Source: Biomphalaria glabrata
Taxonomy: Eukaryota > Mollusca > Gastropoda > Planorbidae
Direction of reading: 5' to 3'
Assembly (NCBI RefSeq): GCF_947242115.1
Contig: NC_074715.1
Coordinates: forward strand, 27,382,376 to 27,446,375
Length of the DNA stretch: 64,000 nt
Position numbers and translations under genes: made by a program
Part shown: in pieces, positions 45,640-59,300 of the stretch
Layout of the letters: each line of letters begins with the position of its first letter
How positions within the stretch are numbered: position 1 is the first letter of the stretch
The notes under the pieces: model-generated
What the model saw: only the letters and a program-made list of their open reading frames with translations
What the model was told of the DNA's origin: nothing
Databases searched by the model: none

Positions 45640-46116
45640 TGGAAACACTAACTCAAAATTGGCCCCCGAAGTGGTCCACCCAGGCAGGCTTCAATATTTT
45701 CAGAAAGAACATCCGAATGAAATTATATCAAAGACAAATGACAGATAAGAATGACAAAGGAAGGTTGACAGATCATGTGTAGTGCCCCAACGGTCCAGCA
45801 GATCAAAGGATAGGTGAAAGTGAATGTAAAGTTAGATGTGAACCTGGCCTAACTAGTTCCCCTTTCAGACCTTGTGGTCTATAGGGCAGATGATGTAAAG
45901 TTCATCTGTTTTTGTGGCCTACGGTTAACGAGGGTGTCATGTAGCCAGCACAACGACCAACCGCCTTTACTTTTCCCCAACTAATGTCAGGTACCCATTA
46001 GAGCTGGGTGGACTCAGAGGCGCCCAAAGATTCTGAAGTTGAAAATCCAAATCTTCAGCAGGATTTGAACCCAGGTCCCCCGGTTCCAAAGCCAAGCGCT
46101 TTACCGCTCAGCCACC
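45640..46116 (-). mobile_element. tRNA-derived SINE
   Basis: On the minus strand the head (46116 down to about 46061) reads GGTGGCTGAGCGGTAAAGCG ... GGGTTCAAATCC, matching polymerase III boxes A (TGGCTGAGCGG) and B (GGTTCAAATCC). The body follows: CTCTGAGTCCACCCAGCTCT, TACCTGACATTAGTTGGGG, TGCTGGCTACATGACACCCT, CATCTGCCCTATAGACCACA, AGGTCTGAAAGGGGAACTAG. Sequence to about 45640 may be its LINE-derived tail or a second repeat. A partial second copy is at 51.2 kb. Confidence 0.72.
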
Positions 46117-46429
46117 AATTCATAGTCATTAAACCATTAAAGATTTGTTTAAATGTTTGGAATGAAACAATGCTTTTGCTTAATTATGGATATATTCTAG
46201 ATTAGATCAAAATTCAGTTATGTTTCAAAATTCTGTTATGTTGTAAAATAATTTTATTCCACTACTGAGAAGATCTTATAAAATTAATTTATATTTTCTT
46301 TTCTACATTTAGGCCTACTAATGAAGTAATTTACTTGCAGACCTAATAGTTAATTACTCTAAAAGTTGGTAAAACCTTAGACAGGCCTTGTGGAACATTA
46401 GTGTTTGGCAGAATGCAGCTAGGGAAGCT

Positions 46430-46550
46430 CTGGTCTACTCCAATGAATAATTGTGCAGTTTCAATTTGATTCGAGAATGGATGATAGGTGTGGGAGAAAC
46501 GTTTTACCAGACAGACAGAGTGAGTTAATATAGTGAGTTGATCTACGCTT
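46430..46550 (+). repeat. Copy of the dispersed repeat (right half)
   Basis: AATGAATAATTGTGCAGTTT, GAGAATGGATGATAGGTGTG and CCAGACAGACAGAGTGAGTT correspond to the 40.8-kb copy. Confidence 0.5.
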
Positions 46551-47631
46551 TGTAAAAATACTTTTAAAAAAGACAATTCTTCCTTTATACAGCTGATGAC
46601 TTTTTATAAGAGTGATGACGTAATTGCTCTTAATAACTAATGAATGACAGATAAAAATCCTGGTTAGGCCTATGTATAAATCTACTCAGAATAAATAAAG
46701 CAAAGTGAAGAACTGAAACTGTGTTGTTACGGACTGTCTATTGAGAGGATTTCTCTACGGAATATTTGTAATAAAAAATAAATGTTGCAAAATGGTGGTC
46801 TATTACATATTTACTTGGAGATAATAGAATAGAAAAACTAAAATACAACATAACTTTCACATGAAAATGAAGATTTATTATGAGTGCCTCATGGATTTAT
46901 CATATTTTAAAAAAATAAATATCAATACAGCACATTGACAACTAGTAGATACATTGAAAATTGTGTTGACAAAGCAAATTATTGAAAAATAAAAAAACAA
47001 TACATACAAGAAGTTTGATATGAGTAAATAGTATCTTACAAATGTACATGTGAAGAGACAAAATATATGCTACTATTTAAATATAAAACATATTATTTTC
47101 AATGTAATCTAAATTTGCAAGTAGTCTATTTGTTTTCAATAGGATGACAAACTTAAACTTTTATAAGTAACAAAAAATGTACTGTGAGATATTTATTAAA
47201 ACAATGACAATTATTATAATTAAACATTCTACCATTGAATTCATTCTCAATAACAACTGCCCAAATATATTTAAAGCCAAATATCTGACCTGGCACTTAT
47301 GGTAAGGAAACATTAGAGTGTTGAATGGTCTATAATAAATTATAAGACATATTGTCTAGTTTTCTAATGAAAAAACAATTGAATACTTCTATGTACACTA
47401 GATTCATGACAAACTACTTGGTGTAAGTACACAATATTATAACACAATAGTTGGTTTATGCATCAGTCACATACACAAGCTTACATAAAAAGGAAACTTA
47501 GCTAGAAATTCCAATTTCATTAATTTGTTATAATATCCTACAGCCAATCTTGCAGTCAAAAGCACTGTTCCTACTCAATAAAATCAGAATTTTCAATATA
47601 AATGTAAAATCAGTTATTTTATATGATTCAG

Positions 47632-47890
47632 AGACTTGGAGAGTAACAAATAGCATTACAGACAAGCTCCAGACATTTACCAACATACACTAGGTATTGG
47701 ATGGCGGAACAAAATCTGTAACTACTTTTTGTGAGAAACAAACCAGCAAACTCCTATAGAGCAAGAAATCAAAAATGGGCTGGATTGGACATTCAATGTG
47801 CCGAGCAGAAAATATTGCAAAACAGGCTTTGGACTGGAACCCACAGGAGAAGAGAAAGGGTGGAGACCAAAAAAATATTGATTGATAGAT
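47632..47890 (+). mobile_element. LINE remnant, post-RT region
   Basis: Interrupted frames read SETWRVTNSITDKLQTF and KMGWIGHSMCRAENIAKQAL then WNPQEKRKGG, similar to the C-terminal region of RTE/Jockey-like LINEs (W.GH...R...A..W.P...R..G). Confidence 0.5.
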
Positions 47891-48944
47891 AAAACAAGAA
47901 GCAAAGATGGCAAGAAGGACAAAGTATAAGGACAAACTGCTCTTGCATTCCTATGCTTGACTGGGAGTCAAAACAATTAAGTAAGTTATGGTCCATGAGA
48001 AATTAAAACATGATTATGGGTGTAAATGACATTATTTTGTTTTACTGCATTGGATGCAACTAGAATTATAATGAGGAAACTGAGAACAAAAAATATTCTG
48101 AACCTAATGAAAGTTTAAATATTAGTTACACTATTTTGTCACTTCCATTGTCTGTATGATGATTTGTTTGCCTATTTCTGAACTGTCTATACTTTAAGTT
48201 ATTTCTACTCTGATGTCTGTGGAATGGATATATAGTAATGTGGAAAAATAAAGACAAATTTAAATAGACTAAACACTAAGTTCCAACAGAGTCTTAAAAG
48301 CTACTGCAATTAATAAGTAAATTGCAAACATTTGATTTCAAAAAATGTTCTCAAAATGTATTCAAATTAAATCAACTTTGAAATCAAATTAGAATTACAT
48401 GTAATTAACAACATTTAAAAAAAAAAAAAGAAACAGGATTGACACAATAGAGTGCCCAGTTGTTTTTACTTAGTTTCTGTATGTGTACAAATATACCTAT
48501 GAAAATTGAAAAAAAAAATATTTTGTTTAAACTTCATATTTAAGTTTGATTTTGTTAAGCTAAACTATGTATAACTTCTTACATTTTTAGAATTTTTACT
48601 TACAAAGATATATGGCTTCTTAAAGCTCACATAGTATATCAATGTAAATTATATTAGTTTCAGTTGGAAGAATCTGCTATGGTTCAATAAACCATTTAAA
48701 AATTCTTAGAGGTAAAAATTAAAAAAAAATGTATAATGTGTATTATATTTGACTTAAATGGACCCCTGGCGGACAATGACTTCAACAGATGAAAAAATAT
48801 GGAAATTGCAACTGGGTTTGCATAGTCCTGTTAAACACAGAACTCATCCTTAATTTTCAGAATGACAAACATTGCTATTTTTACTAGATTTCTTTAGATC
48901 TAGATTTGTAAGTTTTCAGACATCCCTTTAGAAATACAGATAAT

Positions 48945-49060
48945 TACATCTAGCCCAAACCTCACAGGATGGCTGGGGATAGTGACGAGCAGGGTTCAAA
49001 TCCAGTACCTTCAAGGCAACAGTCCAGGGTGCATAATACCACATGAGCTGGTTTCCAAAC
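48945..49060. repeat. tRNA-related repeat fragment
   Basis: AGGGTTCAAATCCAG resembles a polymerase III box B and is surrounded by less AT-rich DNA (CTCACAGGATGGCTGGGGAT). No matching box A at tRNA distance and no cloverleaf, so not a tRNA gene. Confidence 0.35.
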
Positions 49061-50012
49061 ATCCATATTAAAATGGCTAAGTTCATTTTGAAAATTTAAA
49101 AACAACTTTAACTGAAAACAGATTTTGTGATGTCAATAGAAAAATAAAAAGATAAAATTTGAACTTAAATTTCTTTTGCTTCTATCTATATAAAAGGCAA
49201 TGAAATGTCAGCTTATACAATAAATATTGAAACCCATAACACTATCATAGACACTTTCTTAATATTACCCATTAAGCAATAAATAGCTAATATAAAATGT
49301 GATTTCACTTACTGTTTAACAAAATTATCTTATTTTTGTACACATTATAAAGTTAAATTACTGAAATGTCATTGAAATGATTAGCTTGTTTTAAAACAGT
49401 GAAAAAAAAATGTCAGTGAAAAAAAAGATTTATGACTATCATACAAATACATATACATTAAGTTTTTTCGACACTCTGAACATTTCTCAGAATAAATAAA
49501 GACATCAAGATAAATATCTACACTAAAAAAAAAAGATATTAGATTTTAAAAAATGTCATTGAAAATTGAGAAGATTAACGATTGTGTAAGATTAAATCTT
49601 CATAATAGGAAACTTGTAATCTTCAGTTTGTAAGCTGAAAGCAATACCATAAACATTTTCCCAAAAGTGACATATATGACTTAAGAGGCTGGGCAACTTT
49701 ACAAGTGATTATTAGTGTCATAGCGGCCCATCGATCTGCCTAAAGGTCATTCATTCTCCTGACTTACAAATTTGAATATTTTGTGTGCTATTGTATAAAT
49801 TGTTTGCTCTTATTGCTATTTGCAATGTACCATTGCAAAGCAAATTATTATTAAAACAATGCTAGCATATTATAGCTTAGCAATATTGCTAAATTGGCAA
49901 ACTTAGTTACTCCTCCCATACCAAAGTATATAGTTATTATTAAGTCTCCAAAAAGATAAGAGCCAACTCATTTGATCTTTTTTATTCAATTGGCCAGATC
50001 TTTATTTTACCA

Positions 50013-50054
<42 letters not shown>

Positions 50055-50393
50055 TATTATAAAAAGTGTCATTGCTTGCCTATATTTACTAAATTATTTG
50101 TCTATAATTTACAAATATATTACTTTAAATCTATAAATCTATTATATTTTTATTAATTATAAAAGATATGCCCAACTATGAAAAGCTAGAACAACATTTA
50201 ACACTGAATTTTTTAATATAAACCATCATAATACTTGTACTTCTATTTAATGTTTTAATTACCATATAAAATCATCCAATGGTCTTAATGTAATAGGGAT
50301 CACTTTACAGAGATTTCTCTTTTTCCAGAATAAAAATATGAGCTTGAAAAGCTAATGTCCTTATACTGGTATATATAAATCAAAGGATTTCGA

Positions 50394-53300
50394 CTAATGT
50401 CTCTGATTTCTTTGTCTATTTCTGACATCATTAGCAGTGTTTCGGTGACGTAGAGAATAGCTCACCTCATCAGTTTTTGCTTTTGATAGTTTTCTGCTAT
50501 CATTGAAATCATATATGTCAATATCAAATTGCTTTAAGTGAAAAAATAGCGCAAATAAACTAAAATGTAAACAGGAAAAAATGGCTATCATCAAACTGAA
50601 TAAATCAGGATATCGAGCTGGTGGTGGAATAATAATCGTTGCTAAGGAAATACAAGAAGCAGCCAACAAGGACAATTCAAACTGAAAAAAAAAAAATTAA
50701 ATTATTTTAAATGATTCCTTATAAAAACTAAATAACACGTTAACAAAAATTTTAATAATTAAAGAATTTTTAAAATAGTTTTTTTTAAATATATGCGTGA
50801 AAAGCGATATTAATTTTTTATTTACAGTTATTAATGATACTGAATTGAATAAGGCTTAACCAGTGATATCTGCCAATGTGGAGTATCACCAGAGAATGCC
50901 GATCACGTCCTCCTAAACTGCTCTCTTTACCAAGAGGCCCGTATAAGACATTGGCCCCAAATCACCCCAATAGAAAGAAAACTATATGGAGAGCTCCCTG
51001 ATTTGGAAACCACTGCGCAGTTTATCTCATGTATTGGTCTAGTCATCTGAACACTCCAACATAACAATGAGAATGAAGAAGAAGAAGAAGAAAGAAGAAT
51101 AAGGCTTCTCGAGGTTGTAAACATCTTATCTTATAAATTACAGACGTTACTTCAAAAGGGAAAATAATTACATAGACAACATAGCTAAAGAAAAGAAAAA
51201 GTTCCCCTTTCAGACCAAACGATCTATAGGGCAGATGATGTTAGAGTGATCTGTTTCTTCGGCCAACAGTTAATGAGCAAGGTGTCATGTGGCCAGCACA
51301 AGATAATAAAATGAATCTTAACTCTTTAGCTTCTTTGGTGATCATGACCTACTAATGTTAAACAGCTTTAATAAATACATCTGGTCAACACCAAATCTTT
51401 TGTCATGTCAGAAAAGACAGATATGCTTAAAAAAAAGTTAAAGCTATGCAACATTAGATGAATTTATCTTGGGGTAGCTACCACCTTTTACCTAGCACGT
51501 CCCCAGGTAGCAGATAGGGGAAGGACCCTTAGATATTAGGGTTAGCAGTGAATTCCAAATAAACAGCTGTGGAGCAACTGGTTTGCAGTAATGGAGAATA
51601 GGGTGGGGTATTCCAGTGAATAGGAAATTCTCTAACTCTAAACCAGGATAGATAAAGCTCATTAGTTAGGGATAGCAGTTCATCTAGGAGAGACAGCTCT
51701 GAAAATAAACAACTGCTGCATTGCAGATGATCTTCAATCTTGGATGGTCAAAGGTTATGGGAGCACACCCAAAAAAAAAGCACACTAAGTCAGAGTCAAT
51801 GGGTCTCCTGGTGTATAACACACTGACATGCTATCTCATCTACGTTGTATGACAATGAGGAAGATGAATCTGTCAACCTCATCACAATACTTAGTTACCA
51901 GTATATTACAAGAAGAAAACATCTATTTACATGACTATCAAATACTAATAAAAAAAGAAGAGATATTTAGAGAAGTGCTCAAACAAACAAACCAAGACTG
52001 TTCTCAATTCTCAAATTATAAGCCTTATACTCAAGAACAACTTGCTAACTCTAAGACATTAGATATTGAAGTTTATATTTTAGGACATGAAGAACATTCA
52101 CATCAGAATATTGTTTGTTTTCACTCTTAGCAAATGTATCAAAGAACAAACTGATTTGTGCCTTTGAAAGTAATAAAGTTAATACATTTTTCAAATGTAA
52201 TCTTCTAACTGGTGGGGGGACTTTCTGTAAATCAGTCTCATCCTCACAGTCTTTTGTCAACAAACTTAGTCTTTCCTAGATATGAATCAACTTTAGATAA
52301 ATCATTAGGAAAATACAACTAAGAACTTTTAAAAACTATTCTATACAGAAAACAAAGCTAAACCAGCTATGGCCAAACCTTTACTTATGAATATTGTTTT
52401 GAAAAGTTCTTATGTCAATTTTTTTAATGTGATAATAAAAATAGCTTACAGCTAGTTTCATCTGGCTGGATACATTTTTAGTAGGCTTTACATAATGAGT
52501 ACTTATTATCCAGAATAAACCAACAGTAGCCACAGTAGGTAGAAGAAGTCCATCTTTTATAAGTAATGGAAGCATACTGTGAAATATAAAACAAGAAAAA
52601 CATTTTAAAAAGTTAAAAAAAAAAAAAAGGTTATATTAAGTGTAATTGTATCAATTAGTTTGGATCAGTCATATAATTATGCTTAAAACTGACTTAGACA
52701 TAATAAATCTGTGTGATTAGAAATATTTTTACCAGTAGTTTTTGTTAAGCTTTTAGCTTTCTCAATGCACTATGATCCTATCTATCACTGTCTGGACCGG
52801 TTGGGAAAGGGGGAGGAAAGAAGGGGGTATCTTGGTGAATGTTAACATGATCGTTTTTTAAATGCAAAAAAAAAATGTCACTATGGGTTCAAGAGTCGTC
52901 AATGGGACTAATTCAACTTATTGTTGTTTTGTCAGGTAAAAGAAATAATTGTGCAAAATTTCAGCTCACATGCTGAGCTGTAAGCTCTTTTGCAGTCTGT
53001 AATAAGGAAAAATAGTGTGCTGTATTTTTCAGCTGTTCAACACTGCCATACAGAGTCTTGTTTATGCTGGATTGTTGTGGTTATAGGGTAATTGGGGTCT
53101 TTCTGCTGATCTAAAATAGGATGCAAAACACATCATGAGGATATTTGGAAATGGTGAATGTGATAGCATGAAGGGGCTCCAGAATGGAACATTAACCCCA
53201 CCTTATCCCATGGATAATCCAGTCTGTCTACAGCTAGATTCAGATGTCCTTTTACTTCAGAATAGGAGCAATATGCATGTCCAAAAACTTTCTGAAATGC

Positions 53301-56300
53301 AGGGATTATACTAAAAGCCTAAGTAAACTCCCTGCTCACACTTCAATATAACCATATCTGTTGAACCAGCAGGCTTGGAATAAATACAGTATGTTAGAAT
53401 AGAGTCCAAGATATGCATTTTGCCTTTTTGGACAATCATAGATGGAAGATAACAAATTAATTAAGACTTAAGAAGTTCTTAGATTTCAAAGTAAAATCAA
53501 CAATTAATGACAAACATTCTGAATTCTAAATATTAATCATTCACAGCATTACATGTAATTACTTACCTAAATACTGAAATAAGCATGAACCACACAACAA
53601 TCAATGGGTCAGACTTCAAAACTAAGATAGCAGGACTGGAGAAAGAAAAATTATTTGATTCGTACAATATAGATTCAAAAATGTCCTTTTAAATACTCAA
53701 TCTAAAGATATTCATTTAAGTGGCTTCCAAAGAGAAACATTGCTATAGATTCTGTTTGGATAGAAAAAAAAAACTTTTGAAAATATTATTTCAGTGTGAT
53801 AGCTAATTTCTGTCTCTTAAAGACAATTGTTCAATTATGCATACATAATACTGTATGCACATAAATATAAAACTTTTGTCAAAATAAGATCCTTCTCTTT
53901 AACAAGATTTGCTCTGGAAAATTCAATTTTACTAGCACTACAACTTTAGTCAATTGGATTCTACTATCAAGTTATGGTGTTTAATATATGCATGTTATGG
54001 TGCTTAAAATATGTTTAAGGTGTAACAAATACTTATGAAAGATTGCCCTTTTTGTTTTAAAAATTTAGCATTTACATCGTGTAGATTAGATTAGATTATG
54101 ATTAGATCCTTTCTTTATACCAATGTATCAATCAAGGATGAAATAAATATTGAAGAACATTGAAAAGGTCTTATGATATTGTGATAAAGAATATAAAAAG
54201 AAAAATAACTATAAATAACAATGCATGATCAAGATAATCTTCATTATTGCTCTACCCTGCTTAGTTAACAGGAAAGTAAGATTTATATTGTACATTTAAT
54301 AAACAACTAGGACAGCAGATTCATTTTAAAGCTTTTTACGGGTGTACATTCGTTTGGATCTAATGAAGCAATATCCATACATTTTAACAACACTGATTGA
54401 AGTTTGTAGCAATAAAACACATTTTTAAACCTATTATAGAAATATAAATTTGATAATGTTTAATACAAAAATAATTACAGTATTTTATTAATGTAATAAA
54501 ATAGTGGAAATAAGAGATTTTATTTTTAAAAAGTAAAAAAAAAATAACTTAAAGACTTTAACAGATCCTGCTACTTCTACTTACATTACTGCTAATAAGA
54601 TTGTCTTCTCATGAACATGAAAAGAGAAGAGGAAAAAAACCAAAGCAGCATTTATCTGTGGGACATAAATGTCAAAGAAATCTGACTTGGAAATGATCAA
54701 ATAAATACATTTAACTTTAGGATAATCAAAAGTTTGAGTTTAGCAAACCCAATGACTTACTAGGGCATAATGCAAATGTTGAATGGTTGGGTTTTGAATG
54801 AGATGAAGAAACGAGGGCAGCAAACAGATTGTTGTAGTCACAAGGCTGAAAGAAAAAGTACATTTATAATAGATCTACATATTTATGCAATTTGTAAAGA
54901 AACATAAAAAGTACATTTTATATTAAAATTATTAAGATTGTCAGTGTTATAGTAATCTATCATTTAAAAACAATATTTGTTGCCCTACCAGATGATAGCC
55001 ATATCTGACTGGGAGAATATTTCCTTGAATTTTATTATTATTGAAGCAGCACACCAAACATTAGCAACTTTATCCTTAGAGAAAAATGTTTAAATGCCCT
55101 TATTTATTAGTATAAAATTTAATCTAAGAAAATATGATTACTATAACAAGAAAAAAAAATCAGAGAAAGAACCAACCTCATATAAGCCTCTTTTGACAGG
55201 AAACAGCCTATGAATGACAGACAAAATTGAGTCAGCGCTTGAAATGAAGGGCAGCCATAAAGCTAAAAATGTCAGAGCTACCACAGATGATAATGAGATA
55301 AACTTGGTTATCCTTTGATAGAAAAAAAAAACAAGTATATACTATATTGTGAAGTTAAACATATTTACACAAAAAACATAAGCAATCAAATCATAATATT
55401 TTGCATCATAAAAAACTTAGTTCTTACTAAATCTAAGTGCCAATGAAAGCTAATAGTAATTAAAATGTCCTTTATGAATAGGAAATTGAACTAGTATGGA
55501 GCTGAATTACATGTTACATAGTTACAAAAGAACATTTCTTCTATTTAATAATGTTGTGAGTACAATAGTAAAGAGGCAGAGGCAGCAAGGGTCCCCTCCC
55601 TCTCCAAAAATTGAACATATTTTATATTTGCATAAGCAATACAAAACTTACATATAATGTAAATAAAGCTAACGAATGAAGTCACAGAAACATGTTATGA
55701 AGTGTTTTTATACTATTTAGGCGTCCCATATGCTCTAGCACTCAAGGCAGCTGCCCCTCAAGCCCTACCCACAGTAGACCACTGCCTAAGCAAATAAAAA
55801 TGTATGAAACCCTAACCCTGATTTGTTAAAAAAAATATAATTTACCCTTGAGATATTTTTTGTTGTATCAATGCTCCAAACAAATATGCAAAGAAAGGCA
55901 AGGCATGATACAGTTCCATTTGTTTGTAGTTGAGAGCCAAACAGAACAGTAAACTTCCCAGTATGTCTTCTTTTTTGGTGAAAGCCAAAGTAGCAAGAAT
56001 AAAAAGGCTGAGGCTGACATTGTTATATCTGTATTATCAGTAGAGGAAACTATTATTTTCAATTCTCATGAATAAATAAAACTACCATGCATATCATTAT
56101 TAGATCTAATTATATTTAAATTTTTTTAAAAGGATACTGAAAATGACCGTTGTCAATAAGAATTAGTCCAGGATATCCAACAAGCATTGTGATTTGTATT
56201 AACTGTAAATATGCATTTAAAAATATGTTTTAAAATTTTTTTTTTTTTTTTTGCTGTTATTACTGTAAGTTGAAAAAAAATGTTTAATTTTTTTTTTGCT

Positions 56301-59300
56301 GTTGTTTATTTGATATAATCATTTGATATTAAATTATCAAGAACAATATATACTCACAATTTAAATTGATGTAAACTTTTTCCAAGAGTTTATATAACTA
56401 CGAAAATTTATTTTTCAAATATAGATTATTATTTATATGTGTTAACTTTCACCAAATCTCAAAGTTTATATTTTGTTGACTTTTATTATAATAAATTATA
56501 ATTATAAATAGACAAGTTCTTTTAATATATTTTCAATATAAACAACATTTGTTTCTTACCAATCCAACAAAACAACTAGATGGAACTATAAAAAAGCTAA
56601 CTGGGCAGCTTTTTCACAAGAAACAGACACAAAACTATTAAGCATAATTGAAACAGACGTCAATTCAACCTACACAACTATAGTCTCCAACATCTTACAA
56701 GCAGAAAAAAAATACATCCCTCGAGGCCAAATTAAGAAATACAAACCTTTTTGGACACCTGAATTAGATAAATTAGTAAAAGAAAGAAACACGGCCAGGA
56801 AGACTATAGAAAAAAAAACTACTAGAGAGAACAAGACAACATACAACAAATTGACAGGGCTTATAAGATACAAAATTAAAACAGAAAAAAAGAAAAAGTG
56901 GACCACAACATGCGAACAACTAGATCTAAACAAGGATGGTCGAAAGGCCTGGACCCTTCTGCACCGGCTAGCAGGAAAGAAACAAATAACAAACCCCCAA
57001 CCTATAAAAGGCACTGACGACATAATAACAGAAAACCTTAAAAAAGGCTGAAACCTTCAATAAATATTTTGCCAGGATTAACAAGTCAAAGCCAAGAAAA
57101 CAACTGGACCAGGCCTTCAGTAATATCATAAAGAAGAAAAAGCTCCAACAGTCAACTGTCAGATCTTTGACACTCCCTTCACTTTACATGAGCTCAATAC
57201 TGCCCTAAAAAGCCTCAAGTCAAGAAAATCCCCTGGACCCGATAAAATAACAAATGAAATGATTCGGGGACTAGGACCACAGGCCCAAAACTGTATACTT
57301 AACTTTATCAACCATACATGGAAAACTGGAGACATACCACAGGAATGGAGAACCGCAAACATAATACCCATTTTAAAGAAAAATAAACCACCTGGAGACC
57401 CAAAAAGTTATAGACCAATATCTCTAACATCCAACATAACCGACTTTATTGGTGGCTAGAAAGTACTTGCTCACTCCACAATGCACAAGCTGGCTTCAGG
57501 AAAGCAAGTAGAACAGAAGACCACCTCTTTCGTTTTATCCAGGACACAGTAGAAGGGTTTCATGAAAACAAGCACACTACAGCAGTATTTATAGATTTAC
57601 AGCAAGCCTATGATAGAGTGTGGAGAAAAGGTCTATTTTTGAAGATGAAAAAAATGGGCATCCATGGAAAAATGTACAGCTGGATCAGGGCATTCTTAAA
57701 AAACAGAACCATCCAAACCCAATTCGAAGGTGCCATCTCTAGTAAAAAAAGTTTGGAAGAAGGACTACCACAAGGTTCAGACCTTAGCTGCACTCTCTTT
57801 CTAATCTTCATGAATGACCTCCCGGACCTCATTTCGGTCAATAAGGCACTTTATGCAGACGACCTTTTAATTTGGACTACAGAGAAATATCCAGTGCTGA
57901 CTAGATCCAAACTAAATAGAGCCCTCACAACTATCTCCACATATTCAAAATTATGGAAAATGGAAATAAACAAAGAAAAGTCAGTTTATTCAATCTTTAG
58001 CCACAGCAACAAAACAGCAAAAAGAAACTACATCCTAAAAATAGACTCTCAGCCAATAAATAAAGAAGAAAATCCAACATATCTTGGTGTAAAACTAGAC
58101 CAAAGACTGTCTCTAAAACACTTTATGGCAGATTTAAAAAGAAAAGGCATCACAAAGATTAAACATAATAAAACACCTAGCAGGAACATCCTGGGGAGCT
58201 GAAAAGAAAACCTTAAGACAGTTATACACTGGATATGTCAGATCTGTAATGGATAACTGTCTCTCCATACAAGTAGCTGCCAACAAAACCTATAAACCAT
58301 CATTAGATACAATCCAAAACCAAGCCTTGCGGCTAATTAGTGGAGGTATGAGAACTACTCCCACAGCAGCCTGTGAAATAGACTCCAATATTGAACCTCT
58401 TAAGTTAAGGCGCAACAGAGCAGCATTAGAAGCTATTGAGAGATACAGAAGGTTGGAGGACGATCATCGAAATAAATTACTAATACAGAGAAATAGGAAA
58501 AACAACCAAAAAAAGCAAAGGACTCTGATCCAACTTACTGACGAACTAGCCCTAAAACACCACCTACCCAATAACAGAGAAAAAATTACCAGGTTTTCAA
58601 ACATTACACCCGGACTAAACTACAAACAACCAACCATCAAAACACATTTACTAAATAACACCTTAACAAAAGAATCAAATCCACTGGAGCTCAAAGTAGG
58701 CACGCTTGAAACAATCGAAAGCTATCAAAAAACAGCTATCCATATTTATACAGACAAATCGGCTTTCAAAGCTACCATCAATGCTGGTCTTGGTGCCTTC
58801 CTGGTCTTCCCTAAAAATAAACACTTTGAGATAAGCGCACCCTGAGGTGATTACTGCTCAAACTTCCAAGCCGAAATTAAGGCAATTACCATAGCACTCC
58901 AGACAGTGGAAAACAAATTATATGAAGGAGTGCAACCACCATCACATATTGTTGTCTTTACAGACTCCCAATCTACTCTACAAGCACTTAACAGCAGCAC
59001 CTCAAACAGCCCAAGAGAGTTGACAACACTCATTGTGATAATCCACCAGATGATATCAAAATTAAATATCAATATTACACTACAGTGGATCCCTGGACAC
59101 ATTGGCATCATGGGAAATGAAAAGGCAGATAAGCTATCAAAGGCAGGTTCATCTATGGAACAACCAGATAGACCTGTTAACTACCTCACCCTAAGGTCAA
59201 TGTTAGTCAACAATCACAAAGAGGAGTGGCTCAACCAATGGGCATCAGGAAACACAGGCAGAGCCATGTACAGAGAAATGACTACGTCTAACAAACTGGA

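Larger units (their letters stand above)
46560..50393. other. Intergenic DNA and probable 3' UTR of ALG6
   Basis: AT-rich with no exon recognised. It contains the LINE remnant at 47.6-47.9 kb, a tRNA-like repeat at 48.95 kb and a 35-40-base A-run at about 50014-50052. The part next to 50393 is expected to be ALG6 3' UTR. Confidence 0.4.

Noticed and set aside
48985-49020. Possible tRNA gene (GGGTTCAAATCC)
   Set aside because: Only a box B-like string; no cloverleaf or box A at the right distance.
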